Notes under the pieces: generated by a model
The model's database searches: none
What the model saw: only the letters and a program-made list of their open reading frames with translations
What the model was told of the DNA's origin: nothing
Assembly: GCA_030844895.1 (NCBI GenBank)
Contig: JAUTDX010001479.1
Span: 1 to 64,000 of the forward strand
Direction: 5' to 3'
From: Ambrosia x helenae
Lineage: Eukaryota; Streptophyta; Magnoliopsida; Asterales; Asteraceae
Length of the DNA: 64,000 bases
Program-made: the position numbers and the translations under genes
Part shown: piece by piece, positions 45,960 through 56,878 of the stretch
Numbering within the stretch: position 1 is the stretch's first letter
How the letters are laid out: each line of letters begins with the position of its first letter

Positions 45960-46717
45960 TTGCGCATAAGACCTTTAATGTCTGATGTTTACTAAAAAAA
46001 TCAATACTAAATGTCAAGACATATAAGGTGAACATCTAAATCAACCAAATACATAACCAACCACTGATAGGAAGAGAAAAAGAAGTCCGAATGTTTAACA
46101 AAACTAAAATAATTGGTGACACAAAAGTCTTGGTGTCCACAACCCCTTGTAACCTGTTAAATCAAAACAAAGAATAGTAGCAATCTTTCTCATTTATAGT
46201 CATGTCTAATTCATTAGCATCTTTGGAATTTGACCCTATAATAATTTTACCAGTACTAAACATGTATGAAATAGTGTACCCTAAAAGAAGAAGCTAAATA
46301 AGATGGAAAACCCATAATTCTGTCTAATCCTCGTCTTCAATCCTCCATAAGTCAACAATATGATTTTATTTGCACGATGTTTATCTTTGTTGGAACGGTT
46401 ATAAGTATTCATATTTATAGTGTAAAGAGTTTAGTGTATACAAACGGCAAAACTTAGACTACCAGTTTATAGTACAAAATAAAAAACTTAGGCTACCAAG
46501 GTATAGTAGACAATAAAAAAACAACTTTTGTTTACAAAATAATAGCGAATATGAAAGTAAACAAACTACTCATAATAAGGAGACGTGTGATCAATAAATA
46601 AAACATGGAATTCATTGAATTATCAGAATTAACGAAACGGATTGTAAATGAGGAATACTTTTAATGAGAGAAATAAATCATGTAGTTCATACAAGATCTA
46701 TTTATAATCAAACAACT
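45960..46717. other. gene-free stretch
   Basis: AT-rich sequence without a supported gene or element ends. A phrase about GGCTACCA(A/G)GTATAGTA occurs twice near 46460 and 46494. Confidence 0.35.
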
Positions 46718-46718
46718 A

Positions 46719-47690
46719 TTTTTTTTTTTTTTTGAAAATCAACTTTCAATAAAAAACAACGGCAACAACCATCTCCAAGGCAGAGATAGCGCCGACCCAA
46801 ACACAAAACCTTACACAAATTCGAACTTACACCATTTCTCCCAATCAACTATACCGGATCTATTTCTATTTTTATACCACAAATACCCTATCGCTTTGAT
46901 CTCAGAAACGACTTCAACCACCTTTTTGTTTATATTTGAAAATTGCTTGTCATTTCTTGCCTTCCATAGACACCAAGACGAGATAATAATAATCCCTTTG
47001 AATACCTTCTTCTTCACCCGCGACCCATTTATATTTTTATGAACTTCAAGTAAGTCCTTTACCGAAAAAGCATATATCATAGGGACCCCACACCATTTGG
47101 AGACCAAGGCCACACTCTTGCACAAAATCCGCATGCAGTCAAGAGATGTTCTATGGATCCGTCCCCCTGCTCACATAACACACAACTCACATCTTCAAGA
47201 AATATATTTCACCTCCTCAACGCCATTTTAGTTGGAAGCCTATCTTGTTCCGTTCACCAAATAAAAATGTTACACTTGCTCTGGATCCATTTGCACCACT
47301 TATAAACATAACGACCTTCAATAACACTCTCGGGCCTGATCCATTGTTTTGCAGCAGCGACAGAGAACATATTATCCGATTTCGCTTCCCACTGCCAAAC
47401 ATCAGCCGAATTATGAAGCCGAACCCCTGACAGCAGCCTTAAACATTGCTGCAGCTCCTGCAGGTCAGCTGCAGACTGAGGATCTACAGTCCACTGCCAA
47501 TGAATCATTCCATTTTCCTCCAGCCGCGAACATCTTTCAGCGACACTGCAGCATTTGTACCGTTCTCTGCTGAAAAGATTAGTGACAGCCAGTAAACTTA
47601 TAACCTGAAGATATCTCTGTGGAATGCATCTTGTGACACGTAGACAGCTGCTGCATTTAAGGCATCCGATGTAAACTGACAATTAAGACA
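46719..47690 (-). mobile_element. 5'-truncated LINE, 3' end only
   Basis: On the minus strand the coding pieces are from the zinc-binding C-terminal domain of a LINE ORF2: DNMFSVAAAKQWI and KWIQSKCNIFIW, a frame change, GFQLKWR, then VSKWCGVPM, IIIISSWCLWKARND and a final WEKWCKFEFV. The element ends in an A-run (T-run at 46719-46733 on the plus strand). This is a normal 5'-truncated copy of an element related to the one at 38.7-43.9 kb. Confidence 0.82.
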
Positions 47691-47699
47691 AGCCTTATT

Positions 47700-48270
47700 T
47701 TTTCTGTAATCCATCAAAATCTGGTATGAGAGAATGATGCTATGAAATGAAATAACCAAGTTTGTAAACTTGTTTCTAGTTCCTACTGTGAGAAAAACTT
47801 TGATTATATACATCAAGAAGATAACAAACTCAACTACAATAAGACTATATATGCCTGAATTCGAGGCTTAAAGCATGGTTGATATTCTAATAACATTATA
47901 CCTGACTTTTCCAGTCACTTTTTGCTTCATATAAAAATAGTATTGTTACTCATATTTATCATAAAATTACTATCAATGCCTATTTCGATTATGAAACCAC
48001 TCTTTTTATCGTCTTTTACATATTAACCCTATACAACACAAGTCTATCTTTGTTATGAAACCACTATTTTTGCGTCTTTTACATATCAACCCTATACAAC
48101 ACAAGTCTACACTTTGCTGATGTTCACGTTCAGCCTTCATTATAATTAATAAATCATTTAGAAAAGAAAATATTGTACATCATATTAATGCCAGGAAATG
48201 AATAGTGTCCAATTATACAATTAGTCCACTGTGCCACCTCTAAAGAAACATTATAAATCTTATATGAAGC
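47700..48270. other. gene-free stretch with a short duplication
   Basis: A segment containing TCTTTTACATAT, AACCCTATACAACACAAGTC and TATCTTTG/TACACTTTG occurs twice near 48010 and 48075, about 60 bp apart. No gene was seen. Confidence 0.45.
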
Positions 48271-48277
48271 GTTACTT

Positions 48278-48603
48278 TAGAGGTGGCAATTCGACTCATT
48301 TACTTATGAGCAAGTCGATTTGGGTTGCATTTAATCTTAAATGGGTCAAATAAAAACTTTAGCTTAACGGGGGACTTAACACAACCTCTTAAAACGTTTC
48401 ATTCAAAACTTTGGATTGTTATTGTAACAATTTTATTTCTATAAACCAACACATGATTTATATAAATTAGTTTAGATATTGACAAAAAGTTTTGTGTATC
48501 AACACAGCCTGAATCGTCCCATTGCTACCCATACAAAAATAAGACTTGTTTTAACCTTAACTTGTGTTTAGATGTTGCCAAATCCGCCCATTTGCCAACT
48601 CTA
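48278..48603. mobile_element. probable hAT-type MITE, aged
   Basis: The ends TAGAGGTGGCAA and, inverted, TAGAGTTGGCAAATGGG resemble nDart/hAT-type termini. The flanking 8-mers (CGTTACTT and ATACTCTA) match poorly, so the target duplication has decayed or the limits are slightly wrong. The interior is non-coding. Confidence 0.6.
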
Positions 48604-48709
48604 ATACTCTAATAATAATTGTATTTGATACATAACTACACTATCAACTGGTGGTGGTTGATAACCAAATATAAAATATGGATATTATAATGATGTAAAG
48701 CAAACCAAC

Positions 48710-48817
48710 CTTGGCTTCTGGGTATTTTTTGAAACATCGATGGTATTGCTGGCGGGCCGTTTGAGAGTCCAACATGGAGAGCACACTTAAAACAACTTCT
48801 CCAATAAAAACATCCAC
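48710..48817 (-). pseudogene. exon-like fragment, unrecognised
   Basis: On the minus strand, 108 bases are open between an AG and a GT and encode 36 residues including VDVFIGEVVLSVLSML and QYHRCFKKYPEAK. Composition looks protein-like. The phase matches the exon-like piece at 49710-49790. I do not recognise the protein, and no complete gene could be built. Confidence 0.3.
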
Positions 48818-49098
48818 CTTTTCAAATCAAGAAGTCTTAATTAACCAAATGTAGATGAATTATCAGCCTGCTATGAAATCGGAAGTCGATTGAACGACAA
48901 GCGATTAAATCAAGCCAATTGAACGACAAGCGATTGAATCATTTGTACGTATCGGCTTCTTTTTAATCACATATATGTATAAGACAATGAAGATTTTGTT
49001 ACTGTATATAACATCTGAACATTAATCAGAAAGTTTTATTTTTCTAAAAGCGTTAATCAAAATCTACAACAAATCTCTTTGTTTCAAGAGCTGCATAC

Positions 49099-49149
49099 TT
49101 GCAATCGAAGTTGAAGCTGCTTGAGATATTCAATAGCTTCATCCAACAT
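49099..49149 (-). pseudogene. bHLH (PIF-type) exon fragment
   Basis: On the minus strand, 17 codons read MLDEAIEYLKQLQLRLQ and are followed by a GTATGC donor. This is the second helix of the PIF/SPATULA group of bHLH transcription factors, whose exon usually ends at the same place (LQLQVQ then intron). The bases before the Met do not continue the bHLH domain, so it is an isolated exon fragment, probably duplicated from elsewhere. Confidence 0.6.
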
Positions 49150-49709
49150 TGGATGAGAAAAACCACAACAATGGAGTTATTATTCTTTAATGATTTCCAG
49201 TCTCTTCAAATCATCCAAACTTTAAACCACATTCAAGTTAATATACACCTTAATGAAAAAGAAAAATAGAAGAAAAAAATGTAAGATATTAACAACAATT
49301 TATTTATTTTATTTATCAAAAGGACTTACAAATAGTTCTTTGGTAACTATCTATTTTTATCCCAAAAGCCACTGTTTACATCAAGTTTTACAGAAATCCA
49401 CCTACCCAATCCAGCTCTCATTAAGCTAAGAAAAAAGAGTAACTGGACTTGCAAAAATAACTAAAACCATGAAAAAGGCACATCGTAGTATTACTAATAA
49501 CTATATTCTCTGTAACATTTTTTATATTTTTTGTATGGAATTACATCTATGGGTCCCCTTCCCAATTCACGACGAATTACAAACATGATCAAGAGAAGAT
49601 TCGACTTACAGAGCACAGGTAAGAGCATAGTTGTTAATTTGTGAGGTTCCCATCTGTTGAAGATCTTGATGGTGTGTACCCTTTAAACTCCAATGGTGCA
49701 ACCAAAAAC

Positions 49710-49790
49710 CTTAGAAGCGTGTGAATTGGGAGTCTGGAGTTGTGGTTTTTGAGAAAGAGAAGAAAAAGGGAGACGACCAAGAGTAGCCAT
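49710..49790 (-). pseudogene. possible first exon with transit-peptide character
   Basis: On the minus strand an ATG opens 27 codons starting MATLGRLPFSSLSQKPQLQ, rich in Ser, Gln and Pro with no acidic residue, ending at AAG followed by GT. This has the character of a plastid transit peptide. Downstream exons are not convincing apart from the in-phase piece at 48710-48817. It may be a gene remnant or coincidence. Confidence 0.3.
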
Positions 49791-50302
49791 ATTTGGTTCT
49801 AGAGGGATCAGTAGATACAGACAAAGGAATAAGGAGCAGGTTATTACATAGTGGGGATGGCAAAGAACTGCCTCTACCACGTCCCAGTATTGTAGGAGTG
49901 GTAACCGGCCAGGAATAGCGAAGAAATAGGAGGAGAAAAAGGAGATAGTGGCGTAGTGGAGGTTTATCAGCTATGAAAGTGTTGTAACCGCTCCAAGAAA
50001 TGTAAAACTGACAAATTTTAGCCGTAACCACCTTATTATTGTGGTCAGGATTTTATCTTAGAGATAACCACCCAATTTAAACGGCAGAGATCATCTCAAA
50101 ATCAGTTACTAAAGGCAAAATTGACGGTTTCTACCTTGGTGAACAATATAGTAATAATTACTGTAATATAGATATGTCACCAAAGATAAAACGTTTATAA
50201 ACAATCAACATACGAAATAGCAAACTCATGATTATTACTTCAACAACCAATATCACAATGCAACTCATCTCAATTTAGTTACCATGTCTTAATCCATAGT
50301 GT

Positions 50303-50983
50303 TCAATCTTCAAAACCTTCCGTCGGCCACCATCGTGGACGAGGGAAAATCAAACCCCTCATCTTTGCAGTCTCCATAAAATCATCACCTTCACAATCAC
50401 CACCCCTACTTTCCACCATCTTCAAAACACGATTCAGTACATCTTTAAAACTGTTTTGCTTCTGGGTCATCATCAAAACAGGCAATTTACGTTTCTTCGT
50501 GTTACTCATCTCTTGTTCTCTTTGAGGCATTTTATCAAACACTTGGTGTGCACTTTCATCAGGCGAACTAATAACCTCCGTTTCACAACCTTCAGTCACC
50601 AAATTTGCAACATCAGTTTCATCAACATCAATGGGCTCAGTATCTAAATCATCTGACTCGTTAGCTAAATCCACAACTCTCTGTTCATCAAAAGGTGCCG
50701 TCTTTGTTACTAAAACATGGCCGTCATTACTTGAGTTATCAGAATAAGGTTGTTCAGGGGGTGTTTGGTACTCATCGAAGCTGTCGGGAAGGCTGACCAT
50801 TTCTATTCCGGTGGGTTGTTCCGGCGACTCGTCAGGAGATGAAGATGACTGAATAATAATGTTGTCTGATGATACTTTTGATTGTCGAGCAAAAGGGCAA
50901 GACTGTAATTTGTTATCCTGTGAGGCGGTGCGATGGCAGTTGGGTATGATCAGTGAACGGAATTTGTCGCCGGAATTCTCCAT
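50303..50983 (-). CDS. uncharacterised protein with C-terminal RPRWWP motif, copy 2
   Basis: A single-exon frame of 226 residues, paralogous to the gene at 25626. It starts MENSGDKFRSLIIPNCHRTA and ends DFMETAKMRGLIFPRPRWWP then TEGFED. Before that comes a basic patch (NTKKRKLPVLMMTQKQN) and the helix-like DVLNRVLKMVESRGGDCEGD. The middle (about residues 60-150) is acidic, with IDVDETDVANLVTEGCETEV and a repeated SSPDES motif, and is longer than in copy 1. Function is unknown; nuclear location is only suggested by the basic patch. Both copies point left, and the shared 3' flank shows a segmental duplication. A long ATT microsatellite lies about 95 bp upstream of the ATG. Confidence 0.82.
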   Translation of the reverse strand: MENSGDKFRSLIIPNCHRTASQDNKLQSCPFARQSKVSSDNIIIQSSSSPDESPEQPTGIEMVSLPDSFDEYQTPPEQPYSDNSSNDGHVLVTKTAPFDEQRVVDLANESDDLDTEPIDVDETDVANLVTEGCETEVISSPDESAHQVFDKMPQREQEMSNTKKRKLPVLMMTQKQNSFKDVLNRVLKMVESRGGDCEGDDFMETAKMRGLIFPRPRWWPTEGFED

Positions 50984-51075
50984 TGTCGATTCCTTGCTGG
51001 AAGTTTAAATGGCGATATATGTTGGATTTTTTTATAAACTTTTCCCGCCTTTTTTGTTAATTTCCCTCCTACTAC

Positions 51076-51083
51076 TATTATTA

Positions 51084-51153
<70 letters not shown>
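51076..51153. repeat. (ATT)n microsatellite
   Basis: More than 20 perfect ATT units. It lies about 95 bp before the ATG of the leftward gene at 50983, so within its promoter or leader. Confidence 0.95.
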
Positions 51154-51222
51154 TGGGGACTTGTGATTATTTATTAAGCATTTACTATCTCAATTATCTT
51201 TATAAGAAGATGAACTTGAATT

Positions 51223-52160
51223 TAGGGGTGTTCATCGTCCAGTTTTTGTGGTTTTTAGTTCAAACTGTGAACCAAATCGTTAGTAACGGTTTTTTAATTT
51301 TTTAAACCGAAACCGAATCGTAGAACTTTTAAACCAAACCAAACCGTTAGAAACGGTTTGGTTTCACGGTTTGGGCTTTTTGGGCCGTTATATACAACCT
51401 TCCTGTTAGAATAGAGAGGCTACTTCCCACGTCCGCCTACCTTATTTAAGTTTCGTTATACGTCCATTCAAATACAACTTTGTCCCAATTTTATTCAACC
51501 CAACAGTATTTAGCTCAACCTAATCGAATTACAAATATCATTAAAAAAAAGCTAACAAATAAGAAAAATAAAAAATATGTTCAGTTAAAAACCGCAAGAC
51601 AAATTGAATTCGAATTCGAGTTTCCGTGTTCAATTTTGAACTTAAATTAAGTTCGGTTCCATTTTAAAAGAAAAAAAAAGCTCAAGCAGAATAAACCAAA
51701 ACAGAACTCCTTGCTATAGAATAAAATACAATCTAAATTAAGTATTGATAAATTAACATGAAAATCCACATCAAACCCATAACACTTTAACTGAATAATG
51801 ACATTGACAAAGACCCAACTACACATTAGTTTAGGTTGTGGTGTGGATGTGTGCCAGTGGGGCATCTAGGCCGACTTGGAAGACTAATAAAAGCTTTGGT
51901 TAACCAAGTGGGCTTTCAAGCCTCACTTAGATCATGCGTACTCGAGCGCTATAGGAGCTTTAAAACAAAAATAACGCCCCAAACACCACTACATAGGGGC
52001 GTTAAAAGGGGTTAAAGGGCGTTAATATTGTAAAAATGGTGTTGGGCGTTAAAATTATAACGCTTGAATTTCTGATTCTGACCAAAAAGTTGGTTGAGCC
52101 ATTTATATAAGGAGAGAGGGGCGTTAAACTTCAATGCCACTACACACACTCTTATAGTGT
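51223..52160. other. gene-free stretch with a lone hAT-like end
   Basis: TAGGGGTGTTCATCGTCCAG at 51223 looks like the left end of a hAT MITE, and AAACCGTTAG/GGTTTGGTTTCACGG words follow. No matching right end or target duplication was found. The rest is AT-rich and non-coding. Confidence 0.4.
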
Positions 52161-52181
52161 TGTACTCATAATGATGGTTCT

Positions 52182-52424
52182 TTTTTTTAATGGTCAACAA
52201 ATCAATCCTGACCATTCTTAAACTACCCAATGGACAAAGGAGTACTCCAAGAGTAACCCGGGTCAACCAATAATTTCACACCAGTTCCCGGGGAAAACCC
52301 GCCGCCCGAAGGCCCACTGCGATAAAACCGGACCACCAACAGCATTTTGATGCCGATAGGACTCGAACTCCCCACCTCCCATAAGGAAAGCAAGGAGGGT
52401 GTCACTCCACCATAAGGGAATTGG
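52182..52424 (-). mobile_element. tRNA-derived SINE
   Basis: On the minus strand it has an A-box-like TGGTGGAGTGACA and a B box GAGTTCGAGTCCT, spaced as in tRNA genes, then a body with CGGGCGGCGGGTTTTCCCCG and a short A tail (T-run at 52181-52188 on the plus strand). A near-perfect 17-bp target duplication, CTCATAATGATGGTTCT and CTCATAATGACCGTTCT, flanks it at 52165-52181 and 52425-52441. It has no coding capacity and depends on LINE machinery. Confidence 0.85.
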
Positions 52425-52444
52425 CTCATAATGACCGTTCTAAT

Positions 52445-54700
52445 AAGATTATTATTATTATTCTTTCGTTAAAAAGTTATGGTAGCCTCTTGCCCTCTCA
52501 TACCACATTTTTTAAACAAGATTGGGAGAAGTATTCAATTTTGCCATGTATATTTATATTGCATCCATCTTTATGGAAAAATATCAAACAAGTGAAATGT
52601 TGTCACTACGGTTAGACATCATAATGATATGTGCCCACTACCCATGTTTCATGCAATCCCACGATTTCTTTTTGTAGTAGTTTTTTTGTTTATTTCTTTC
52701 TTTGCAAGTGTCTTGTTTTAAGTAATAGAGTTAGTGGGGTTTAACCCATTAAGTCCATGTTCTATTTTGATTAGTTTGTAAGTCTCTATATAAAGGCAAA
52801 TAATGTTTATTGTTTTGGATACGAATGAAATGAAATGAAAAGAGAGTTATCTCAAGTCTTGTCTTCCTACTATTTTCTTTGAGTTTAATCCACTCTACGG
52901 ATTATTTATCCAAGCGATACACATCGCATAATTACTCTTTAACATGATAGAAAGATTTTAGAACCTTTATAGGGGCGGTTTGGAAAAAAAAATGAAAATT
53001 TTAGTGGAAAAAAAATTGAAAAATCAATGAAAATCTACCAAAGGAACTCCCTGGAAATTGTTCCTGGATACGTCACTGTGCATGACGCTCATGTGTTGGA
53101 TGAGTGCTTCGGGTTGGATCTCTGATTTGGGTTGGCAAGATGGTTTTGAACAAAAGGTCGTTAAGTGGTTTATCTTTAAGAAAGATGATCGCATATATAA
53201 GTGATATTTAGTAGTTACGTAGACATACTGAATTTCATATGTACTCTTTAAAAAAGTGTTCAAAAAAGGTTTTTTGAGGCATGAACAATTACAACGTGCA
53301 TTTGAATTTTCCATTTGTAGTATGTTTTTCAAAGTTTGTGGAGACTTAAAAGAGAAAAGGAAGGAAGCACTTTGTTTTTTAATAGTGCAGACAAAACTAA
53401 GGGTCAGAAAACAAAATCTGAGTCTGACGGGTATATCCAAAACCTGAAACATTTGAGTCGGGTATACCCGAAACTCGATGAATATGGAACGGGTGTGGGA
53501 TTAGAAAAGATAAATATTTTAAGAATATGAGATGGGTATAAGAATAAGTGACACTCAGTCCGATTATCCAAAACTATGTACTCTTTTACCCGAACAATGC
53601 ACCCTAAACATACCCAAATTCTTAATTTTAATTTGTTTTTTTCCGTTTACCATTGTTTGGTAATGCTTTACTATAATAGCTTCATTACTTGTAAAATAAA
53701 CTTTTGATGATATTTTTTATACTTGTATGTAACAAATACAAAGTTATATTTTTTCAAATGTATATAATCATGATATTTATATATTTTAAACTTTTACAGT
53801 GATTAACTTATTGTTGTTATTAAGAATATAAAATTATATGAAAGTTAGTATGGTAAGCAAAACTGTATATGAAAATACCGACGATTATCTTTAAAAAAAC
53901 TAATAGGTATACCCGGTACTTATGGGTATGTGATGCTCGATGGGTATTGTGTCGGGTATACGACACGAGTTTACAACTATATATGAGTTTGGAATCATCT
54001 ATAGTTGGCCCAAACCTCACCCGATGTCATCCCTAAACAAAAAATAATAATTATTTTTTAGTCTTTTCTCCTTCTTAATTCAAAAGTAAATTAATTACTT
54101 GAATGCTTCTATGCATGTATGGTTTTGATTATTTTCTTAGAAGGGTCAGAGCGTTCCTCGTTTTCAATGCGGGCATCCCTATCCGTCCTGGAACACCGTT
54201 GCTAGTGTCCTGGGAGGGATCCGAGTACCAATTTCGGATTCTGGACAACGATTGTTTATGTGTGTGTGGCGGCTCCGAAAGTAGCCGTTGGTAGTTCTTT
54301 AAAAAATGTCTTTTCCCCAAAATTAATATACACACACCATATCTCACACCGATTCAACTATTACTACCCATTTTAAATACTCTCATTCACAAATGTTTTT
54401 TTTTTCAAACATTTTCATCTAAAAACTTTTATTTTTAGTGGATCCAAGAAAATCAAAGGAGGCTACCACCAACAAATCCTCAAAATTTAAATTTTTGGTT
54501 TTTAGTACTTTTATTTAATTGATTTTCTTATGTTTATTTTTTCAGGTTTGAATTAATGTAACTTTTATTTTTATATTTTTTCTAATTTTATATTTTAAAT
54601 TAACGTGACTTTTATTTTATTTATACAGAATCATTTGAGTTAAGGTGTTGCTTTCTTGAGTTCAGGAGTTCAATCTCCGCAAAGGACAAATCGAGTAATT
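52445..54700. other. gene-free stretch with repeat fragments
   Basis: At 52972-53078 the words AGGGGCGGTTTGG and GGATACGTCACTG suggest a decayed Tip100-like MITE without target duplication. At about 53450-54040 words such as GGGTATACCCG and CACCCGATGTCATCCCTAAA (one hAT-like end) occur. No gene is supported. Confidence 0.4.
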
Positions 54701-54719
54701 TAACCTGTTAGAAACATAA

Positions 54720-55054
54720 GAGCATCCTCAATAGAGGTTTTTAGGGGAGGTTTTTAAGATGGTGGCTATCGTGAGGTTGGTTTTTGGGGGAGGTTTTTGG
54801 TGGAAGTTCTTCACAAAAAACCTCTAAAAACCCAAGAGGTGGGTCCGGGTGGTGGGGTTGGGATATTATTATAATTAAGATAAGTAATTGAAAATAAATG
54901 TAAAAGGTGGTGGTGATGTGGCAATGTTTTTTAGGGGTTTTTAGGTTTTCTTATTGGGTACGTTTTTAGTGTTTTTGAAGAATGAGTGTTTTTCTGATAT
55001 GGCAGTTACTGGATAGGTTTTTAGGGGTTTTTAAGATCCTTATTGTGGATGCTA
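54720..55054. mobile_element. PIF/Harbinger-like MITE (GAGCATCC type)
   Basis: The ends GAGCATCCTCAATAGAGG and, inverted, TAGCATCCACAATAAGG are flanked by TAA at 54717-54719 and 55055-55057. The subterminal repeats TTTTTAGGGG and AGGGGTTTTTA mirror each other. The 335-bp interior is non-coding. This is a common plant MITE form. Confidence 0.75.
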
Positions 55055-55318
55055 TAATGATGTAAGAACAAAATAGTTTGTTTCGGATAAATTTAATTTA
55101 AGCACAAACGAATAATTAAATATTAATCTTACTATAATAAACTACCAAATATCGTTTCCAACAACTTTGGAATATGGTTCACATGATATATCAAGTATAA
55201 CAGTTTGAATAATAAGTGCATTAAGTTGACCTTAAGTTTATATACATGAATCTTTTGTTTAAAAAGATTTTTCTTTCCTATAAAAAATTAGAAAGTATGT
55301 TTGAAAATAGGATTCAAG

Positions 55319-55765
55319 TCAAACCCTCTTGGTAAACATTTCTCGCATAGTTCTTGAATGCATCAACTTTGACCAAAATCCAGTTTTCTTCCTTTCATCC
55401 TGATCATCCATGATCCTTTCACCAACAAAAGCCATGGATTTGCTCTTCTTTAACTTGCTCCTCAAGAAAGAACTTTGTCCTTTTCGATGACCATGCATGG
55501 GAGATGCCGTGTCTGACAAGGCACCAGATGAGGAGGAAACCGAAGATATTGAGGAGATAGATGAAGAAGAACACGTCGAAGAAGAGGCGCATATCATTAC
55601 CCTTGACGATGATCTTGATATTTTTAATAATCTTTCGCGTAAACACAACGAACAAATTCCTGGAGATTGTTGATGTTTAGGATGTTTCTTGCATTTTCTT
55701 GAGGAGGCTGATGATGGTTTTCTTTTGTTGTTCATTTGGTGTGCGTACGTGTTTTTAGCGTCCAT
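55319..55765 (-). CDS. uncharacterised plant protein with N-terminal Cys/His motif
   Basis: A single-exon frame of 148 residues. The N-terminal part has KCKKHPKHQQSPGICSLCLR followed by ERL, a C-x3-H...C-x2-C arrangement that could bind a metal ion. I recall similar starts in plant proteins of unknown function and in OCTOPUS-like (DUF740) proteins. A serine-rich middle (CSSSSISSISSVSSSSG) follows, then a basic KLKKSKSMAFVGERI and a C-terminal KKTGFWSKLMHSRTMREMFT. The GFWSKL end is typical of this group. A TATA box lies just upstream. The function is unknown; a membrane-associated or signalling role would be guesswork. Confidence 0.82.
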   Translation of the reverse strand: MDAKNTYAHQMNNKRKPSSASSRKCKKHPKHQQSPGICSLCLRERLLKISRSSSRVMICASSSTCSSSSISSISSVSSSSGALSDTASPMHGHRKGQSSFLRSKLKKSKSMAFVGERIMDDQDERKKTGFWSKLMHSRTMREMFTKRV

Positions 55766-55798
55766 GTTGTGTTTGGTGGAATTGTGGTTTTGTGTTTG

Positions 55799-55806
55799 TA
55801 TTTATA
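55799..55806 (-). promoter_or_regulatory. TATA box for the gene at 55765
   Basis: On the minus strand TATAAATA lies 34 bp before the ATG. The implied leader is very short, perhaps 5-10 nt. Confidence 0.5.
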
Positions 55807-56166
55807 GAGTTTTAAAGGACTAATTTTCGATGAGAGTTCATGGGAGTTTCCTTGAGAGTTGTATTAAATTTACTTTTTTGACCGTTTATTGCAAGTTTTT
55901 GAAAAGTCTAGTGTGACGAGGGTAGTTTAGATAGACTTTAATCTAATGCACGTAAGGCTCACAACATAATGGATCCATTGTGTTTAATATTATGACATTT
56001 ATTAATTTCTTGATAAAACTATTGATCTAGTTACACAATACTTAAAATATTAATGTATTAAAATGCTAGTAGGACAACATAAAGCTTTGGCTGGGTGTTA
56101 TTGTTGGTGGAATAAAATGCTAGCCTGATTGTTCAACAAAAAAAAAAAAATTAAAAAAAAAAAAAA

Positions 56167-56198
56167 ATAATAATAATAATAATAATAACAACAACAAC

Positions 56199-56254
<56 letters not shown>
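56167..56254. repeat. (TAA)n and (CAA)n microsatellite
   Basis: A run of TAA units interrupted by four CAA units near 56188-56200. Open frames on the minus strand here (poly-Tyr or poly-Leu) are artefacts of the repeat. Confidence 0.95.
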
Positions 56255-56256
<2 letters not shown>

Positions 56257-56325
56257 CTTTAGGTTTCTTTGGATGAAATATATATAGAGCCAAGATCGCA
56301 TCGTTAGAATGGTAATGTCGACACT

Positions 56326-56819
56326 TAGGGCTGTTCAATTTTAACCGAAACCTGAAGTAGAGAATACCAGAAAAACCTGAACCCGACTAACCCGGACTTT
56401 AATTGGGTCGGTTATCGGGTCAATTTTTTCTCAGCCAAAAACCCGAATAACCCGACCCGAAAAAAGAACCCGAAAATTTAATATATTTTTTTAGATGCTT
56501 TAGTTTTAGAGTTTTTTGTATCTGAAACATTAATTTTTTAAGACTTTTAAACATTATAATATCATATTGTCAAATAAAGTATAACATGATGAATCTGGAT
56601 GCTATTTTGCAAAAGAAAAAAACATTTTTTTGTATTACATCTAAACCCGGAAAACCGAACAAACCCAACCCAAACTAACCCTAACCCGAATAATTCCAAT
56701 CCAACTAACCCGAACTCTAATATGGTTTGGTTATTAGGTCACTTTTTCTATGCAAAAAATTCCTAACAACCCTACTCGAAAAACCCGAAACCCAAAATAA
56801 TAACTCAAAGAACACCCTA
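56326..56819. mobile_element. probable hAT-type MITE (AACCCGA-rich)
   Basis: The ends TAGGGCTGTTCAATTTTAAC and, inverted, TAGGGTGTTCTTTGAGTTA are of the hAT-MITE kind. The flanking 8-mers (TCGACACT and ATTGCAGT) no longer match well. The interior has many AACCCGA and TCGGGT words near both ends and an AT-rich centre. Confidence 0.65.
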
Positions 56820-56878
56820 ATTGCAGTTCGTTGTAGATTGTTCTTTTCATAGCTCTTGGCAGCTTCTTTTTAATAAAA

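Noticed and set aside
51009..51305. Poly-Tyr open frame
   Set aside because: It is generated by the ATT microsatellite.
56098..56338. Poly-Tyr and poly-Leu open frames
   Set aside because: They are generated by the TAA microsatellite.
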